Assembly: GCA_001051155.2 (NCBI GenBank)
Contig: JYIP02000006.1
Location: forward strand, 4,464,001 to 4,528,000
DNA from: Chrysoporthe austroafricana
Lineage: Eukaryota > Ascomycota > Sordariomycetes > Diaporthales > Cryphonectriaceae
DNA length: 64,000 bases
Direction: 5' to 3'
Under the pieces are notes generated by a model. It did not search any database. It saw only the letters and a list, made by a program, of their open reading frames with translations, and had not been told where the DNA came from. Made by a program: the position numbers and the translations under genes. This document shows, piece by piece, positions 1 through 12,576 of the stretch (position 1 is its first letter; the number at the start of each line of letters is the position of its first letter).

Positions 1-160
1 ACAACGCGTCTTACCTCTGGAAGCGCGGAGATGTGATGCGTCTAGCTGTGTGCCGCCTCATGGCCCCTCGCCGGTGCGCAGGTCGACTTCGCGGTAATTT
101 GAGGAGTCGGTCAAGCAGATGATGCAGATCGCCGTGCCTTTGTGTACGTTGCCCCTGTAC

Positions 161-2454
161 TCAGAAGTCGTCGACTTCGATGGACGGAAGAGGACGGTCT
201 GCATCTGAGTTCGCATCGTTGCTCGAATCCTCCAACTCGCCCGAATCTGCCGCCCAGTCAGAACCGGAATCGTTGTAAGGCTCCTCTTCAAGATCTGTCT
301 CCTCGTCATCATCATATACGTCCTCCGCATCGTCATCTTTGGCCTCAGTGTTTCCATCCAGACCTGTGCGGTAGGCGCGCCTAAGGCCCGAATTCAGCCA
401 GTCCGCCACGAACCCATGCGATTCGACGGGTCGCTGCATTGGTTGCCGGTTGGCGGCAAGCGTCTTCCCGTCCAGCTCAAGTGTCCAGTCCGAGAAACCT
501 GATGGTGTGCGTGAGAGCTCCGTTAACTCAGACAGATCACTCGCTACCGTACTCTCGTAATCGGTCATGGCAGGGTCATCATCCTGACCCCAGAACTTCA
601 TCGCCACTTCCTCGGGGACCGGCCAGCTCTTGATCATCGGTTTCATGACCATAAAGCAACTCTGCACCGGATCACCAACCAGGACACAGTTGCCGCCCAT
701 ATCTCGGGTAACTTGCTTCAGCTTGCTTAGGAGCCCCGCCATCAGCTTCAGGCTTGACTGGTGTTGTTTCTCCCATCTGGTGTAATTGTCCTTCGCGTTG
801 ATCAGTTTCGCCTCTTGAACATCTAGCTCTGGCGATACGACGGTATCAACCACAAAAGGCACACGTCCGAACCACAGAGTATCCATCTTGATTTTAGCTG
901 GCTCCCAGGGATAGCGCGGAGACGCAACGCCCGAATTTCCGGCCGTCGTTCCGTCACCAAGCTGCTTCACCGTCGTCTTCCAAGTCTCGATCCCTTCCGC
1001 CTGTATCTCGGCTCTATCTTGCATGGCCGGGATTGCCTGGGGCTGAATGCCGTGCAGCGGGTCTGAATCATATTGAGCATCGTTGGGCTGCTTACCGTGC
1101 TCGCGGATGAAATCGACCTTGCCACGCACAACACAGACCAATTTTCCCAGGCGGTATCGTACTATACGATAATGACCCGCCGAGAACGGCAGCCTGGGCT
1201 CTTTGGTGCCGAGGCGACCCAATGCATCTGCAGCCCAGTCCGGCATGGGGTTCTTCACACGACCGCCCTTGATCGTATGGCCTCGGAGGCGGTGCTGCTT
1301 CGGCACGATGAACAGCGTGTTACGGACGGTAGACAGCTCCAGTCGGAATGGCCTGGCCGTGCTCCCTGCGGATATGAACCCAAACAGCTCACTCAATGTG
1401 GCCGGGTCGGAACAGACGTCGACGGTGCGGAAGTTTGTGCGGGTCTCGGCTTGCTCGAGGGCGCGGAACATTGGCTCGTGGGTGAAGTTGGGCTGGCGAG
1501 CTGGGTGCTCATCACCGATGATAGACACCTGTCGTTCGGCATACAGATTGGAGCCTGGCTTGATACCTCGCCAGGTGCGGGTGTTCCCTACGATCACTTG
1601 CGTTAGCATTCTCTAAGGTGATGCGTATGGATATTATCACATCATTGGATTGACTTACCAGGCACGTAGATAGCAGGGAACCTGAGATGAGTGGCCTCCT
1701 GGCTGGGAGTCACGTGGATCCACGTGTACTCGCCCAGAACCTCGACGCGATTCTTGGAGATGACAGGCCCAGCAGCTGCGACTATGTCAGACAGATGCAG
1801 GTCGCCTACGTGCGACCTGATGCCTTTGAACATCCAGCTGTCGGTCTTAGGAAGGTAACTAGGTTGCTGAGGACGGCGCTGCATATATTTCTCCGGGACG
1901 TCAATGGGAATGCTGGACGGCTCCCTCTCAGTGCAGCGCTGTGCCTTCGGCGGCAGGGATGAGCCCGGCCGTCTCATGGACATGTACTCATGTTTGTATA
2001 CGTGATCGTGGTGAGAGGAACGTGAGAGACGTGAGGGACACCGGAGGTTAGGGAATAGGTGGTCGACGTTGCCGTCGTACCCATCCATCCCAGTCTTCTG
2101 GCCTGCAAGCTTGGTGTTAGCTTCTCGTCCCATACCGGTGGCGATCCAGCGATCGATCTTCACCTTCGTCGCTATCGCTCTGGGTACTGGAGCTGGGAAA
2201 CCCATCGTTCAAGGTCTCGTTTTCCTCCTGGCATGGCATCCGTCAGCCTGGCCAACAAGGCAGCGGCTTGCCGCCCACGTGAAGACTCGGCGGACACGTA
2301 CCTCTCCGTCACCCTCATCAATATTCATCTCGTCTTGCTGCCCGACTTCATCATCGGTGACGACTTCAGTCGCATCACGGGCATCCTCGACGCTCGACTC
2401 GGAGCTCACACTGCCAGTGCAGGAGCCTCCGAGTGCATACTGCTCTCCTGCCAT
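161..2454 (-). CDS. Fungal protein of the family often labelled geranylgeranyl pyrophosphate synthetase
   Basis: Spliced gene, roughly 640 aa. Exon 1 is 2454-2302 (51 codons, donor GTACGT). Exon 2 is 2227-2136 (donor GTATGG) and continues the acidic Ser/Asp/Glu-rich N-terminus. Exon 3 ends at 1659 (donor GTAAGT); its acceptor is not settled, the best candidates lying between about 1,990 and 1,912. Exon 4 is 1587-161, after a CTAAC branch site and a TAG acceptor. The core reads from YTWIHVTPS through FPAIYVPGNTRTWRG, MFRALEQAE, RTVDVCSD and GHYRIVRYRLGKLVCVVRG. I recall this order from a widespread fungal family whose usual name is probably a mis-annotation; I see no convincing prenyl-synthase fold, only an acidic tail rich in Asp and Glu before the final IEVDDF. 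Its molecular role is unknown. The family call is from memory; the exon joins 1-2 and 3-4 keep frame exactly. Confidence 0.75.
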
Positions 2455-5400
2455 CTCTACGGCCTGGCAGATATGCCTAAACTTGAAAGAAATAGGCGGG
2501 TTCGAAACAATCTATTTCGTGGCAGCTGCTTGGTGCTGCTGTGGCGTCAGAAGGTGAGAGTGCATTGAGCAGGCAACAAGATGTGAGCTGTCGCAAGCGT
2601 GGGGCAGGTGCAGAAAATTGGAGGATGAGAGTTGAAGTGTGTGCAAAAAGCAGAGGCGGAGAAATACAAACACTGGCAGCATTATAAGTGAAGTTCTCGA
2701 CGATGGCTTCACTGCTGGGCAATGGCTCCACTACTCGACGGTAGCTCCACTGTAAGCAAGCTTCGTACCTTCAGGATGGCTCTGATCCTATGCCCACCCC
2801 TGAAGCATTGAATTGAATAGAGCTTTTAACCGGGCTTAACTCCCTTGAACAATGAGACACTTTAATCCAGATGAACCCAAAACCGAGCGAGGCATAGGTT
2901 CCTTCATACCAACAACCCTGCCTACGAAATCTGGGAGCCTACCAGGTCATCTGGTCCTCTTCTTGGACGTGACTCTTGTCCCTACCTAGCCAATCTTTTC
3001 AGATGACAAGAACGCAAGTGATATTGCAACATATCTGAGGGAATCGAGCCCTAAGAATCGCGTCTGTCTGCAGCTCCATGCTTTGTCACCACCCTGCAGC
3101 CCAGACGTCAAACCTCTAGAGCATTAGCTATATTGTCGATTGAACGGATTTCATTTCTCCCACAAAAGACACCTAACTGATTGCAATGAAATATACCCTA
3201 GCGATTGCCCATACACGGCTTTGGCTGAGGCCACTGCCAACTCAGCTGGTCCGTTGTGAACTTCGAGCAGTAGCTACGCGCATATTTGATTCCCAGTGGT
3301 CGTCTCTCTGCAGCTCATACAACGTACCATAGTCTAAGACGCAGAGACAACCGTCTCCGATGAAGCTCCTGGAGGTTTCCATAATTTCCCGTCATCGAAT
3401 ATATGTGATTGTCATCGCAATAGGCTGTGCAAGAAACCAAAAAAAGACTCAGGAGATGGAATGGGATGCGACGCGCTTAAGGCTCTAGCTATAGCTCCAC
3501 ACGGTCTGACTTACTCTAAAGCAAAATCGTACAGTAGTATGTGGCCTGAGTAGGGGTATCTGTAATTGGGACAGGCCCACTATCAGTCGACTAGGATGTG
3601 CTATAAAATACTATTTACTGTGCAATATATGTGGACGTCGTTTTCGTCAACATCGTATTCTGTTTTCCAATCTTGCATAAGACGTTCTCGAAGAGCTGGA
3701 CTAATTATAACCGGCTGAGCCAGCCCAGCACAATCCTGGCGCAGTCAAAAATCGTCTCCAACTGCCCACCCATCGGTCGCGTTTGACATATCACCCATGC
3801 CGTTGGTCCTCGTGGTCATGATTAGGTAGGTACCTAGTGCAACAATAGATCAGTACTACGCCATTGTTAATCTGTCTCGCATGTGCTGTAATTGTAATAG
3901 TCGATATACATGGAGGGTTGGGGAGTAGGATTAGCCGAATGACAGTGACTATGACGACGTCGTCTGGCGATTCCTGACCTTACTCGAAACTTACAACGGC
4001 GTCATCTCAGAAAGACACGTGCTAGCTTGGTAGGACCCAAAGCTAGACGAGCAGATCTCGTTCAGCATGCCCGTCACACAGAGTGCATTAACTCGGGTCG
4101 GCGGTGCCTCCATTGAAAACCGAAGGAACATACCCCAGTACCTTCGTTAGATGCGATTGGTTATACCAGTACTGAATATGATCTAATTTGAAGTGGAGAT
4201 TCTCACAATAACTCGTAAAGCCCTTGGGAATAATCTGGCAGTGCGGCTACGTGGGCACAGGCTGCACGGCTGGAAGGCGTGGTTGCTTCAATAAGATTGA
4301 GATAGGGATTGAGGCGCGCAACAGTTCCAACCGGCCGCAATGGCACCCGCACTCGCGTGTCCTGACAAGCAAGATGCCACTACGATGTATCTCGCCGCCG
4401 TGGCTTCGAACGCACTGCGGCAGTGTTCTCACGTGTCCGCTGACTCGCAGAACCTCGGCTGGCTCACCTGCCCCTGGTCGTCTATGCTCGATGTTTGTGA
4501 TGTGTATGGAATCGATGAACCTACTGGATGTATGAAGGGTTATACAAGAGATAATATACTCCTTGCAAGAGTTTTTCGCCGCGCCAGATTAATAAATTCA
4601 GTATGATCAATCTAGAGCAAGCATTGCAAATTGCGCTCATCCAGCTCGGCGTTGCCTTCAATAACACCATGAAACAAACATTGTCGAGGAGGCGGCCTGT
4701 TCACAACGGAGCCAGGGGGATGCAAAATCCGCAGGTGAGAGGGAAATGTCCTGAAATTACACAAGCCGAATTTGCACGACGTCGAAATGGCATGCTCATG
4801 GAGACAAACCCGACCCTTCCAACGGTCGATATGGTAGCACTCTCACTCTTCTCATTCTGCGGCAGGGTTGTGTTTCAAGGCATTTGGCACGGGTAGAACT
4901 TTCAAAGGAGTGCCTTGCTTCATCAGATACTCTGCAGCGCGGTAGCCAATGTGTGTCGTCCGTCCAGTTGCTTGTCTCAGAAGTGCCCAGGACAAGCCTC
5001 CATGGCGTTTTAGGCTCCAGGCGCTTGCTAGCAGCGTCTTCACAGAGCCTCAGCTCCCTGAACATGAAATTTTGAATTACGCGACGAGGATCTCGATTCC
5101 TTCAACACAGCTACGCAAGTTATGCCACGGTGGCGAGCCTCAAGTCGCAGGTGAATCATCGTCACCTTCGGACTGACTGCGCAAGGAACTCGGCCGCCGA
5201 GACGCCCCGGTCTCTTTTGTCACGGACATCGCCATCTGAGCGTCACATCTTCGTCTGGATCCGTGCTTTCATGCAGGTTCGGTATCCGCGTTGCTCACCG
5301 TGTCATACATCGGGCCAGGCGAGCGCCATAGGTGTCATCTATACTTCGAAAATTCTGTGCTCCAAATTCACTTCCGCCCTCTCGAAATCCATTGTCCTCA

Positions 5401-5601
5401 TCTCCATTATTTTCTACAATAATTGAGCCTCGGCGACTGAAATTTCGGGCCGAAACAGTTTCCACGACAGGAGTTGACCAGCCTAGGTGAATTGCTCCTC
5501 TTCCGCATATCCTGTGTGCTCTCTACTCGATCTATCAAGCAAGTCCATGGCGCGGGTCCTATTGATGCGCTTACGGTGAGAGAGCGCGGGCCGGGAGCTA
5601 G
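2455..5601. other. Intergenic region, no supported gene
   Basis: Only short overlapping open frames occur here and none has recognisable family sequence or a splice pattern that joins it to a neighbour. The best is a minus-strand stretch at 5043-4852, 63 codons with even composition, but an in-frame stop lies directly upstream. It could be a relic. No tRNA-like B box was found. The part nearest 2,455 probably holds the promoter of the minus-strand gene to its left. Confidence 0.5.
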
Positions 5602-7749
5602 ATGGACCCTCGGACAAATGGGCAGATCTCCATGGCCAGGCGTAAAGAGTCCCCCATCCCTTTTACGGGCAAAGAGAATGGAGACACGAGGAGTCAACAG
5701 GTTCGGCGGCGCGCTTACCCCTCCGTGGCTTTGTTGAGTCTGCTCGCTCTCAATACGTTCTCCTGTCTGGGCATTACCACCAGCGTCCTCGTCGTTCGAT
5801 TTGGTCTCGAGACCGAATGGGTCGGAATTCAGGGCCTCGTCGCACGTATCCTCTCCTTCGTCGGCAGCTGTATGGGTATATTCTACGTTATCATGCATGC
5901 CTGTGCATCTCGCGAGACTTATGTTCGAAGCCATGTCACCCCCCAGCTGTATGGCTATTTCGCGGTGGTGGTGGCAGTATTGGTGTTGAGGCTGCTTGTG
6001 CCAGTCTGGGTTGGCGCAGTGGTATTGAGTGCCATTGTCGCAGCGCAGAAGGGTTTTGATCCATCGGCGGGCCTCAAAGGCAATGCGACATTCGCACAAC
6101 TGATCGTTTCCTCAGCAGCTCTGTGAGCAGTCTCACCCCTCATGGCCCTTCCGTTGGGCAGTACCCCAACACTCGCGCGAGATTTGTACAAATTTTGACA
6201 TATTCACAGACTATCGGTCGTTACCATTTTTGTCGTAGTCGAGACAACGGACCGGCCATTCGCGACTTCTATCTTCTCTAGAAGATCGTTCATTGAGGGA
6301 GTGGACGAGCTACAAGACAGGAGAAACACATTCGATCTTAGTGTTTCGAGACAGGGCTGCCGAGAAGATACCAAGGAATCCAGAACGATGCAAAGAGGGG
6401 ACGAAGGGGATCGATCCCTCGAGCGCTCAGGTTTCGATCGGTCGACTATAAGCACACCAGAGTCCCTCGACATGACCACACCTGCTGTGAATGAGCCTGC
6501 GACATATAGCTTAGACGAGCCGCAGATGCGGGATACTCTTCGGCGAGATCGCGTGCGGAGTCAGCTTGTACCTACACCTCTTGAAGCCGTCTTCACATCG
6601 GAAGAGATCTCATCCGACTCCCAGGCTTACAAGGGAGATACGGCTTACTTTGCTTGGCGACCACCCACTAGAGACTCGACATACTTGACATATTCGAGGC
6701 AGGAACAGACGATGTCAACAATACCCAGCCACAGTACTTCTTCTGAACAACCTCAAAAGCCAGATGAGGCTAGGTTCGGCAAAACAGAGGCATCAACACT
6801 TCATTCTTGTGCACCACCTCTGCCCTCTTCTGCGCCGCCCCAGGGCCTTTCTCATAGTGCTAACGTGCTTGATATCATTACATCAGTATCGACTCCGCCA
6901 GACAGCACAGCCGCGCAGCCGTCGCCCAGCTTGCCGGCTCCAGAAACGCTACAATGGATTTCAAAGTCTGTTAACGCGCCTATTTCCCCGACCCTAGCAG
7001 ATGTGCTGGCACAACTGTCTACGCGTGCAGCGGCTCGACGCCAGAATTCCCTGCGAATGCGCCAAGCTAATTTAATTCCCACAAAATCCGTTGAGCTTTC
7101 CGAAATTTCGCCTCGTGCCCAGGTGGCTGAGCAACGCGAGCCACTGTCGGAGAGGCTACGATCTCCTCTTGGAAGCAACAAAGATACTTTGCAGCTCATA
7201 AGAAATTTCTCTCGGCCTCGGACGCGGACTACTGGCGGCGATCGCGGACAGACCAGCTCAGAGACTGACATGACCACAACGGACGGGCGCTTGCGCGGTG
7301 CACCGACACAACCAAGAGATCCGGGCCGTGACGCTGTCAACCAGTCTGAGAAAATAGACATAAAAAGACTCGGGTCAATATCACCTTCTTCTGAAGCGAA
7401 ACGAATCAGCCACGGAAAGAGCGGCATTACTGAGCAAGTTGGGTCCCACTTTGAAGATGTGAGCACAATAACACGGGAGTATCAGATGGCGCCTGCAAAC
7501 GTGCAACAACGCATCACGTCTCTCTCTATCAGTGACAGGAAAGTCAAAGGTTTGGGGCAAGGATCGAAAAGAAGACTAAATAAGAGGATAGCAATGTGGC
7601 AAGATGGCCTCCAAGTGCACGGCGGCGAAGAGACAGGCTTATCGGTTCCTACCGATTTGGCGGGTGGCATGGACCAAGTCGTATGGCAGGAGGCAAGAAA
7701 CGAAAACAAGACGAAAAAAGGTCACTTTATCGGAACCAGTTTTCAATAA
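5602..7749 (+). CDS. Multi-pass membrane protein with long disordered C-terminal tail
   Basis: Two exons, 5602-6122 and 6210-7749, encode about 686 aa. The intron (87 nt, donor GTGAGC, acceptor CACAG) has phase 2 on both sides and rebuilds a hydrophobic helix across the junction. The first 225 residues hold four or five hydrophobic segments: around ALLSLLALNTFSCLGITTSV, ARILSFVGSCMGIFYVIM, YFAVVVAVLVLRLLVPVW, VGAVVLSAIVA and the spliced SSAALLSVVTIFVVVE. The remaining 450 residues are hydrophilic and rich in Ser, Thr, Arg, Gln and Pro, with no visible domain, so they are probably a cytoplasmic disordered tail open to phosphorylation. A second ATG at 5632 is in a better start context and could be the true start. 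I do not recognise the family. Confidence 0.7.
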
Positions 7750-9179
7750 TGGCTTGAATCTTTAAAAGAACGTCTTGAGGATTTCGCAAGCCTGCGATGT
7801 ACGCACAAATGATCTGCTACTTACGGTAGTATTTGCCATCATGGTTCATGATTATTACATAACTCCTGTTATTCACCATTACATGTTTTGGTTAAAGTAT
7901 TACACATATTAACCCCAGAGACATCTACAGGCAGTCCAGTAGGAGGAAGCATTGGCTGTCAACTGTGATGGTTAAGTTCGATCGTCAGCCCTCGGCCAGA
8001 TCGCTTCTGAGATAAGTCAGCAGTGCTTTGCACAGCGTGTGGTAAACATGGTTCAGCCCGGCGAAGTAGCTATTTCCGAGCTCATGTTGTAGTTTATCTA
8101 GGTAGGTACAGAGATGCAATACTCTCGTCTCTGCAAAGTATCACTCGACCACCTGAGGTGGAGTTGCGAATGATAACAACACTTTTTGAGTATATCCGTC
8201 GCACGTGTTGATAATAATTACCTCGGCTCCCATGCACAACTCCGCATTCATATACAATTTGGCCTCTACTGCTGTATCTACGAAAAGCCCGTGTCGCGTT
8301 TCCGGCGGATTTCTTGAAGTCCTTGCTCCACCTTCTCAAGGCCCAGTCCCACTTTTGGATGTCATTACGCTTCTTACCTATGGCACTGCAATAATTGGCG
8401 GCTCAAAGCTGATCTGTAACATCGAGTATGACTTCCATGTGGCCCAATCCTCATTACGCTGTGGTCGTGAGCATTCTTGGTGTCACTTGATTCCGGAAGG
8501 GCCTGTTGCCATAGCCAGGGGAGACAGGTTGCAGATTCTCTGAGTCACACTCGGTCAGTAGAAAAGTCAAGAAATCGTATCAGCGCATTCCAAAGTGGAA
8601 GGTTTCATGCCCTCTCAAAGGAGTTTACAAGCAATAACAAGGCGCTAGAGCCTATCTCATGCAGGACACGACAGTGGATGTCTTGGCATCTCGATGGGCC
8701 AGGATCGTGTCGGTAGAGAAGTTGACAAACCACCACGTGAAGCACCGACTCGCCAAGACTGATCATCTACGCGAGACTGGAGTGGGCAAATCACGCGCGA
8801 ATAAAGCGCGGCATAGCTCTGATATAGCCTCTTTTGAGCGCCTGACCCAGGGAAGCGGCGCGGCTGGATCTGAAGGTCACTTTCACCCTATTCCACTTTT
8901 GGTAGGTCAAAATACTATTTTGTTTCCGGCATCAGGATTCACATATCAGCATTGTAACGTCACTACCCGCCTTCATTATGATCAAGGCCGTAGTCCAATG
9001 TCGGGCTCAAGAGCGTTCTCGACATATAAGTAACGAAGCCTGCTTCCCGTGAGCAGCTGTGAAATGCCTCTCGTCGTGGTTGAGTTTTGACAGATCACTC
9101 TTGGAGGTGACGAACCGCATCGTTGCTGAACAAGAACTCGTGCCTTTCGGAATCTACCAACAAGTGCAAGGACGTCATC
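7750..9179. other. Intergenic region, no supported gene
   Basis: Short open frames overlap one another on both strands, with no family sequence and no consistent splicing. The last few hundred bases are the likely promoter and 5' leader of the nuclease gene that begins at 9180. Confidence 0.5.
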
Positions 9180-10312
9180 ATGGTCTCGTCTCTGCTGTTG
9201 ACCATTGCCACCTTGCAGGGTGTGAGAGCGTGGGGATCGCTTGGGCACGCTACGATAGCATACATCGCCCAAAACTATGTGACTGACGAAGTAGCTTCAT
9301 GGTCCGTACAATTTCAGCCCCTGAGGAGACTTAGGCATTGGATTATGGTTGACTAAAATATACCAGGGCGCAAGGCATACTCGATGACGACTCTGATTCG
9401 TACCTCGCGAATATCGCTTCATGGGCTGACAGCTACCGCGCAACCACTGCCGGCGCATGGTCAGCTCCGTTTCACTTCATTGACGCTGAGGATGACCCGC
9501 CGAGCGACTGCAATGTTGATTATGACCGAGACTGTACGTCTTCGGGCTGTTCGGTATCTGCCATCGCCAACTATACATCTCGACTTGGGGAGTCAAGCAT
9601 CGGAACCGAGCAGATCGCTGAGGCTTTGAAATTCATTGTCCACTTCGTGGGTGACATTACGCAGCCCCTTCATGACGAAGCTTATGAGGTTGGTGGTAAC
9701 GACATTGACGTTACATATCAAGGTCGGTCCACTATACCTGGTGTTGTTGGTAAAGAGTCTCTAATGTGTAGAACAGGATACTCGGATAATCTTCACTCCG
9801 ACTGGGACACGTACATGCCCGAGACCCTGGTGGGTGGCTACTCGCTGACCTATGCCAAGAGCTGGGCGACCGATTTGATCAAAGAAATTGATTCAGGAAG
9901 CTATGAGACCCTAGCTGCTGATTGGATTTCCGGAGATGACACCGCCGACGCCATTAACACTGCCATGAGTTGGGCGAGCGATGCAAATGCTTATGTTTGC
10001 AGCGTCGTTATGCCAGACGGTGCAGCGGCCCTCGAAGACGCGAGCGACCTGTATCCCACCTACTACGACAGTGTTATCCCCACGATCGAGCTTCAGATAG
10101 CCAAGGGGGGCTACCGGCTTGGAAATTGGTTAAACCTAATCTACACAGACGAGCTCAAGAAGCGCGAGATTGGTAATATTTCAAGCGGAGAGAGGGAGGC
10201 GAGGAAGTCCGTCGTCTTGCCAGCACCTAGACCAATGAGCAGGACGCAAATGGCGAGGGCTGAGTCTGGTTACAAGTGCAACCACAGCAGGAGAGACGAC
10301 CACGATCACTAG
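9180..10312 (+). CDS. Secreted S1/P1-type zinc-dependent nuclease
   Basis: Three exons, 9180-9301, 9367-9722 and 9777-10312, give 337 aa. Both introns are GT-AG (donors GTCCGT and GTCGGT); the second is 54 nt, a multiple of three, and could be missed because the frame stays open. Residues 1-17 form a signal peptide ending GVRA, so the mature protein starts with Trp. Counted from that Trp, the residues W1, H6, D45, H60, H116, D120, H126, H149 and D153 all fall where P1/S1 nucleases bind their three zinc ions. The family cuts single-stranded DNA and RNA and removes 3' phosphates, usually outside the cell under nutrient limitation. Cysteines at 89, 97 and 102 fit disulfide use. After the last conserved block (GGYRLGNWLNLIY) there is a charged tail of about 45 residues ending RRDDHDH, longer than I expect for the family. 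The start ATG has a normal context. Confidence 0.93.
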
Positions 10313-10521
10313 GTCTCAACAACGACCCGCCCACACGCGCCTGTGGACGACCTAGTAGGATAAAATTCAAAAATATTCGCCAGCTCGGTACATGAGAGGC
10401 TAGGAATGACTGAGTTCCCGGGAACTGCATCATAGCTGGGACTTGGTCAGGCTACGGACCAAGCATCAACAGTGGCCTCCAATCCTTTTCGTTTATTGCT
10501 TGGAGGAAGCTACAAGTTACA

Positions 10522-11908
10522 TCAATCCTGTGTTGCCTTGGCCATGTCCTGTTCCCAGTCGCGCTGAACGTCTTGTGCAAAATCGTCATCCTGCAGAACT
10601 TTCCATGCGACTAACGCCATGCCCTTGCCGCATTCGACAGCTCGTTGAAAGGACTCGTGTGTCCCAGCGGCCACAGCGAACCCCTTAGTATGGTTGCCCT
10701 GGTCGATCTGCGTGTTTATGCCGAAAGCGCCGTGGAATCCGGGACATTCATAACAGACATCGCCCATGTCTGTAGACCCGGCGAGGAAGTCGCTTGGTTC
10801 CGATGGATGTACCGTGCCAGCGGGCATCGCGTCCACGTAGGCGGCACACAGTTTCTTGCTGGCACGGACATCGGCGTAAGAGTTGAGGGTCTCGACCTCG
10901 AACTTACAATCAGTCGCCAGTGCGGCTCCCTCGAAACACCTGAGGACTCTCTGCCATAGAGCTTCCGCGTGGGCCTTGGTATCGCTCCTAACGTAATACT
11001 CGATACAGCAGTGAGCTGGAATGACATTGGGCCGATCACCAGCCGCGCGGAAAACACCATGCAGACGCTCATACGGTCGTATCTGTTGGCGCAGCATAGA
11101 AATCGCGTTGTAGGAAAGACACACTGCATCCAACGCGTTTACGCCCTCCCATGGAGCAATGGCAGCATGGGCCTCCTTGCCCGTGAAGTAGACGCGCTTC
11201 TTGACATTCGCGAGCATCGGGACGTATGATACACCCCGAACAGGGGCGGACAAGCGATATCCGGGGCCTGGGTGCACCATGAGGCATGCCGAGCAGTTCT
11301 TGTAGGCGCCGGCCTCGATCAGCTTCAGCTTGCCACCGCCGCCCTCCTCTGCCGGCGTGCCCAGGAGCCTCACCCGGCCCAAAGCGCCAGACTTTTCAAG
11401 AGCGGCAGCAACACCGAGAAAGGCAGCAAAGCTTGCGGAAGCGATTCTGGATTTGTTGAGCATCAGAAGACTTAGTTACATGAGGACCCATCTGCCGCAC
11501 AGAGACCTTACAGATTGTGACCGCATGCGTGGCCTATGCCAGGGAGGGCGTCGTATTCAGCGTTGAAAATGACGAGACGGCCGCCCTCTCCTCTTTCCGC
11601 AGAGAAAGCAGTATCGAGACCGAAAGCATGTGGCTCTACGGCGAACCCTAGGTCTTTGAGGAGCGAGACGAAGCTGTCGTGAGCCTCTTTCTCCTCGAAG
11701 GCCAGCTCAGGGTTTGCGTGGATCTAGGAAATTCTCAGTATGAACGTGCTGTTTTCGCAATCAATGGTACTGTGCAGGTGGTGATGGCTGTCCACGGCTG
11801 TACTACAAGGTGCGGTTGCGATGAACTCACGCTGTAGTTGATATGTTTGATGTGCTCAAGGTGACCATCGATTTCTCGATGAATCAGGGCAGTCCAATCT
11901 AGATCCAT
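10522..11908 (-). CDS. M20-family metallo-amidohydrolase (M20D, PM20D2/AbgB-like)
   Basis: Three exons, 11908-11831, 11723-11512 and 11446-10522, encode 404 aa. Donors are GTGAGT and GTAAGG; acceptors are CCTAG and ATCCAG; phases match. The metal site is visible: EYDALPGIGHACGHN at residues 82-96 (Asp84, His91 and Cys93 region), the catalytic and metal-binding Glu pair in TPAEEGGGGK (130-131), MVHPG, and the C-terminal GNHTKGF histidine. KEAHAAIAPWEGVNALDA marks the lid/dimerisation domain. Family members hydrolyse amide bonds in acylated or dipeptide-like substrates in the cytosol; the substrate here cannot be read from sequence. There is no signal peptide. The gene converges on the nuclease gene, 209 bp apart. 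Confidence 0.9.
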
Positions 11909-12576
11909 GGTCTAGGTGATTCAGAATGGATTCTGAGTAGGCAGTAAAAGATATCAATATTCGCCTTGGAACGATATACGAGATTCAGATGGATTCGGCC
12001 AAATTTCCTGTGTCGTCGATGTTTGATGAAGCAGAGTGTTTTCTCTGGCACAAACAAGGTTTATAGACGTGCTGTGGAGCTCCAGGTAGAGTCCAGGCTC
12101 CGAGACTCGGGCTTCTCAATGCCAGAAGACGCCTTGACTGTAAGGGCAGGCACTACGCAGTAATTAGCATCCAAGTCCTTGTCGATAGGGACTGTAGTGA
12201 CGGGAACAACGCCGAACTTCGTCGCTAAACGTTCTACCATGCAGAGTGCTATAGTAGCTAAGCCCTTAGGTAAGTGAGCCTAGCTCGAGAGTTAAGGCCA
12301 CCAACATGCGGCCAAGCGGGTCTCTGGCCCATTTTCAAGAGGCCAGCTCGACCGGTTTATAATGACAAAGCGGGATCGCAAAACCGCGTGTGCCAGCCTC
12401 CTTGAAATGTACGTAATCCTGCAGGCGTTGGTGTCTGCTGCCTGGCTTCTGTCGAGATTATCGATGATCCTCGATGACACGGTCCATCTTTTGAGCAGCT
12501 TCTATCATCTTTCCAGTGCCCGTTTGAGGCTCCCTACCTCCCTCCTAACGCACGCTCAACTTTCGTTCTAGTCGCG
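11909..12576. other. Divergent promoter region
   Basis: This 668-bp space lies between the 5' ends of the M20 gene (-) and the F-box gene (+), so it should hold both promoters. I see no TATA-like element I would trust, and the short open frames in it have no family sequence. Confidence 0.5.

Noticed and set aside
2103..2135. A 33-nt GTATGG...TTGCAG intron in the first gene
   Set aside because: It has perfect border sequences and a branch site but is shorter than a functional intron should be, and using it leads to an in-frame stop. The true acceptor probably lies further downstream.
4603..5065. Overlapping open frames on both strands
   Set aside because: No family sequence, no start/splice support, and the frames shadow each other.
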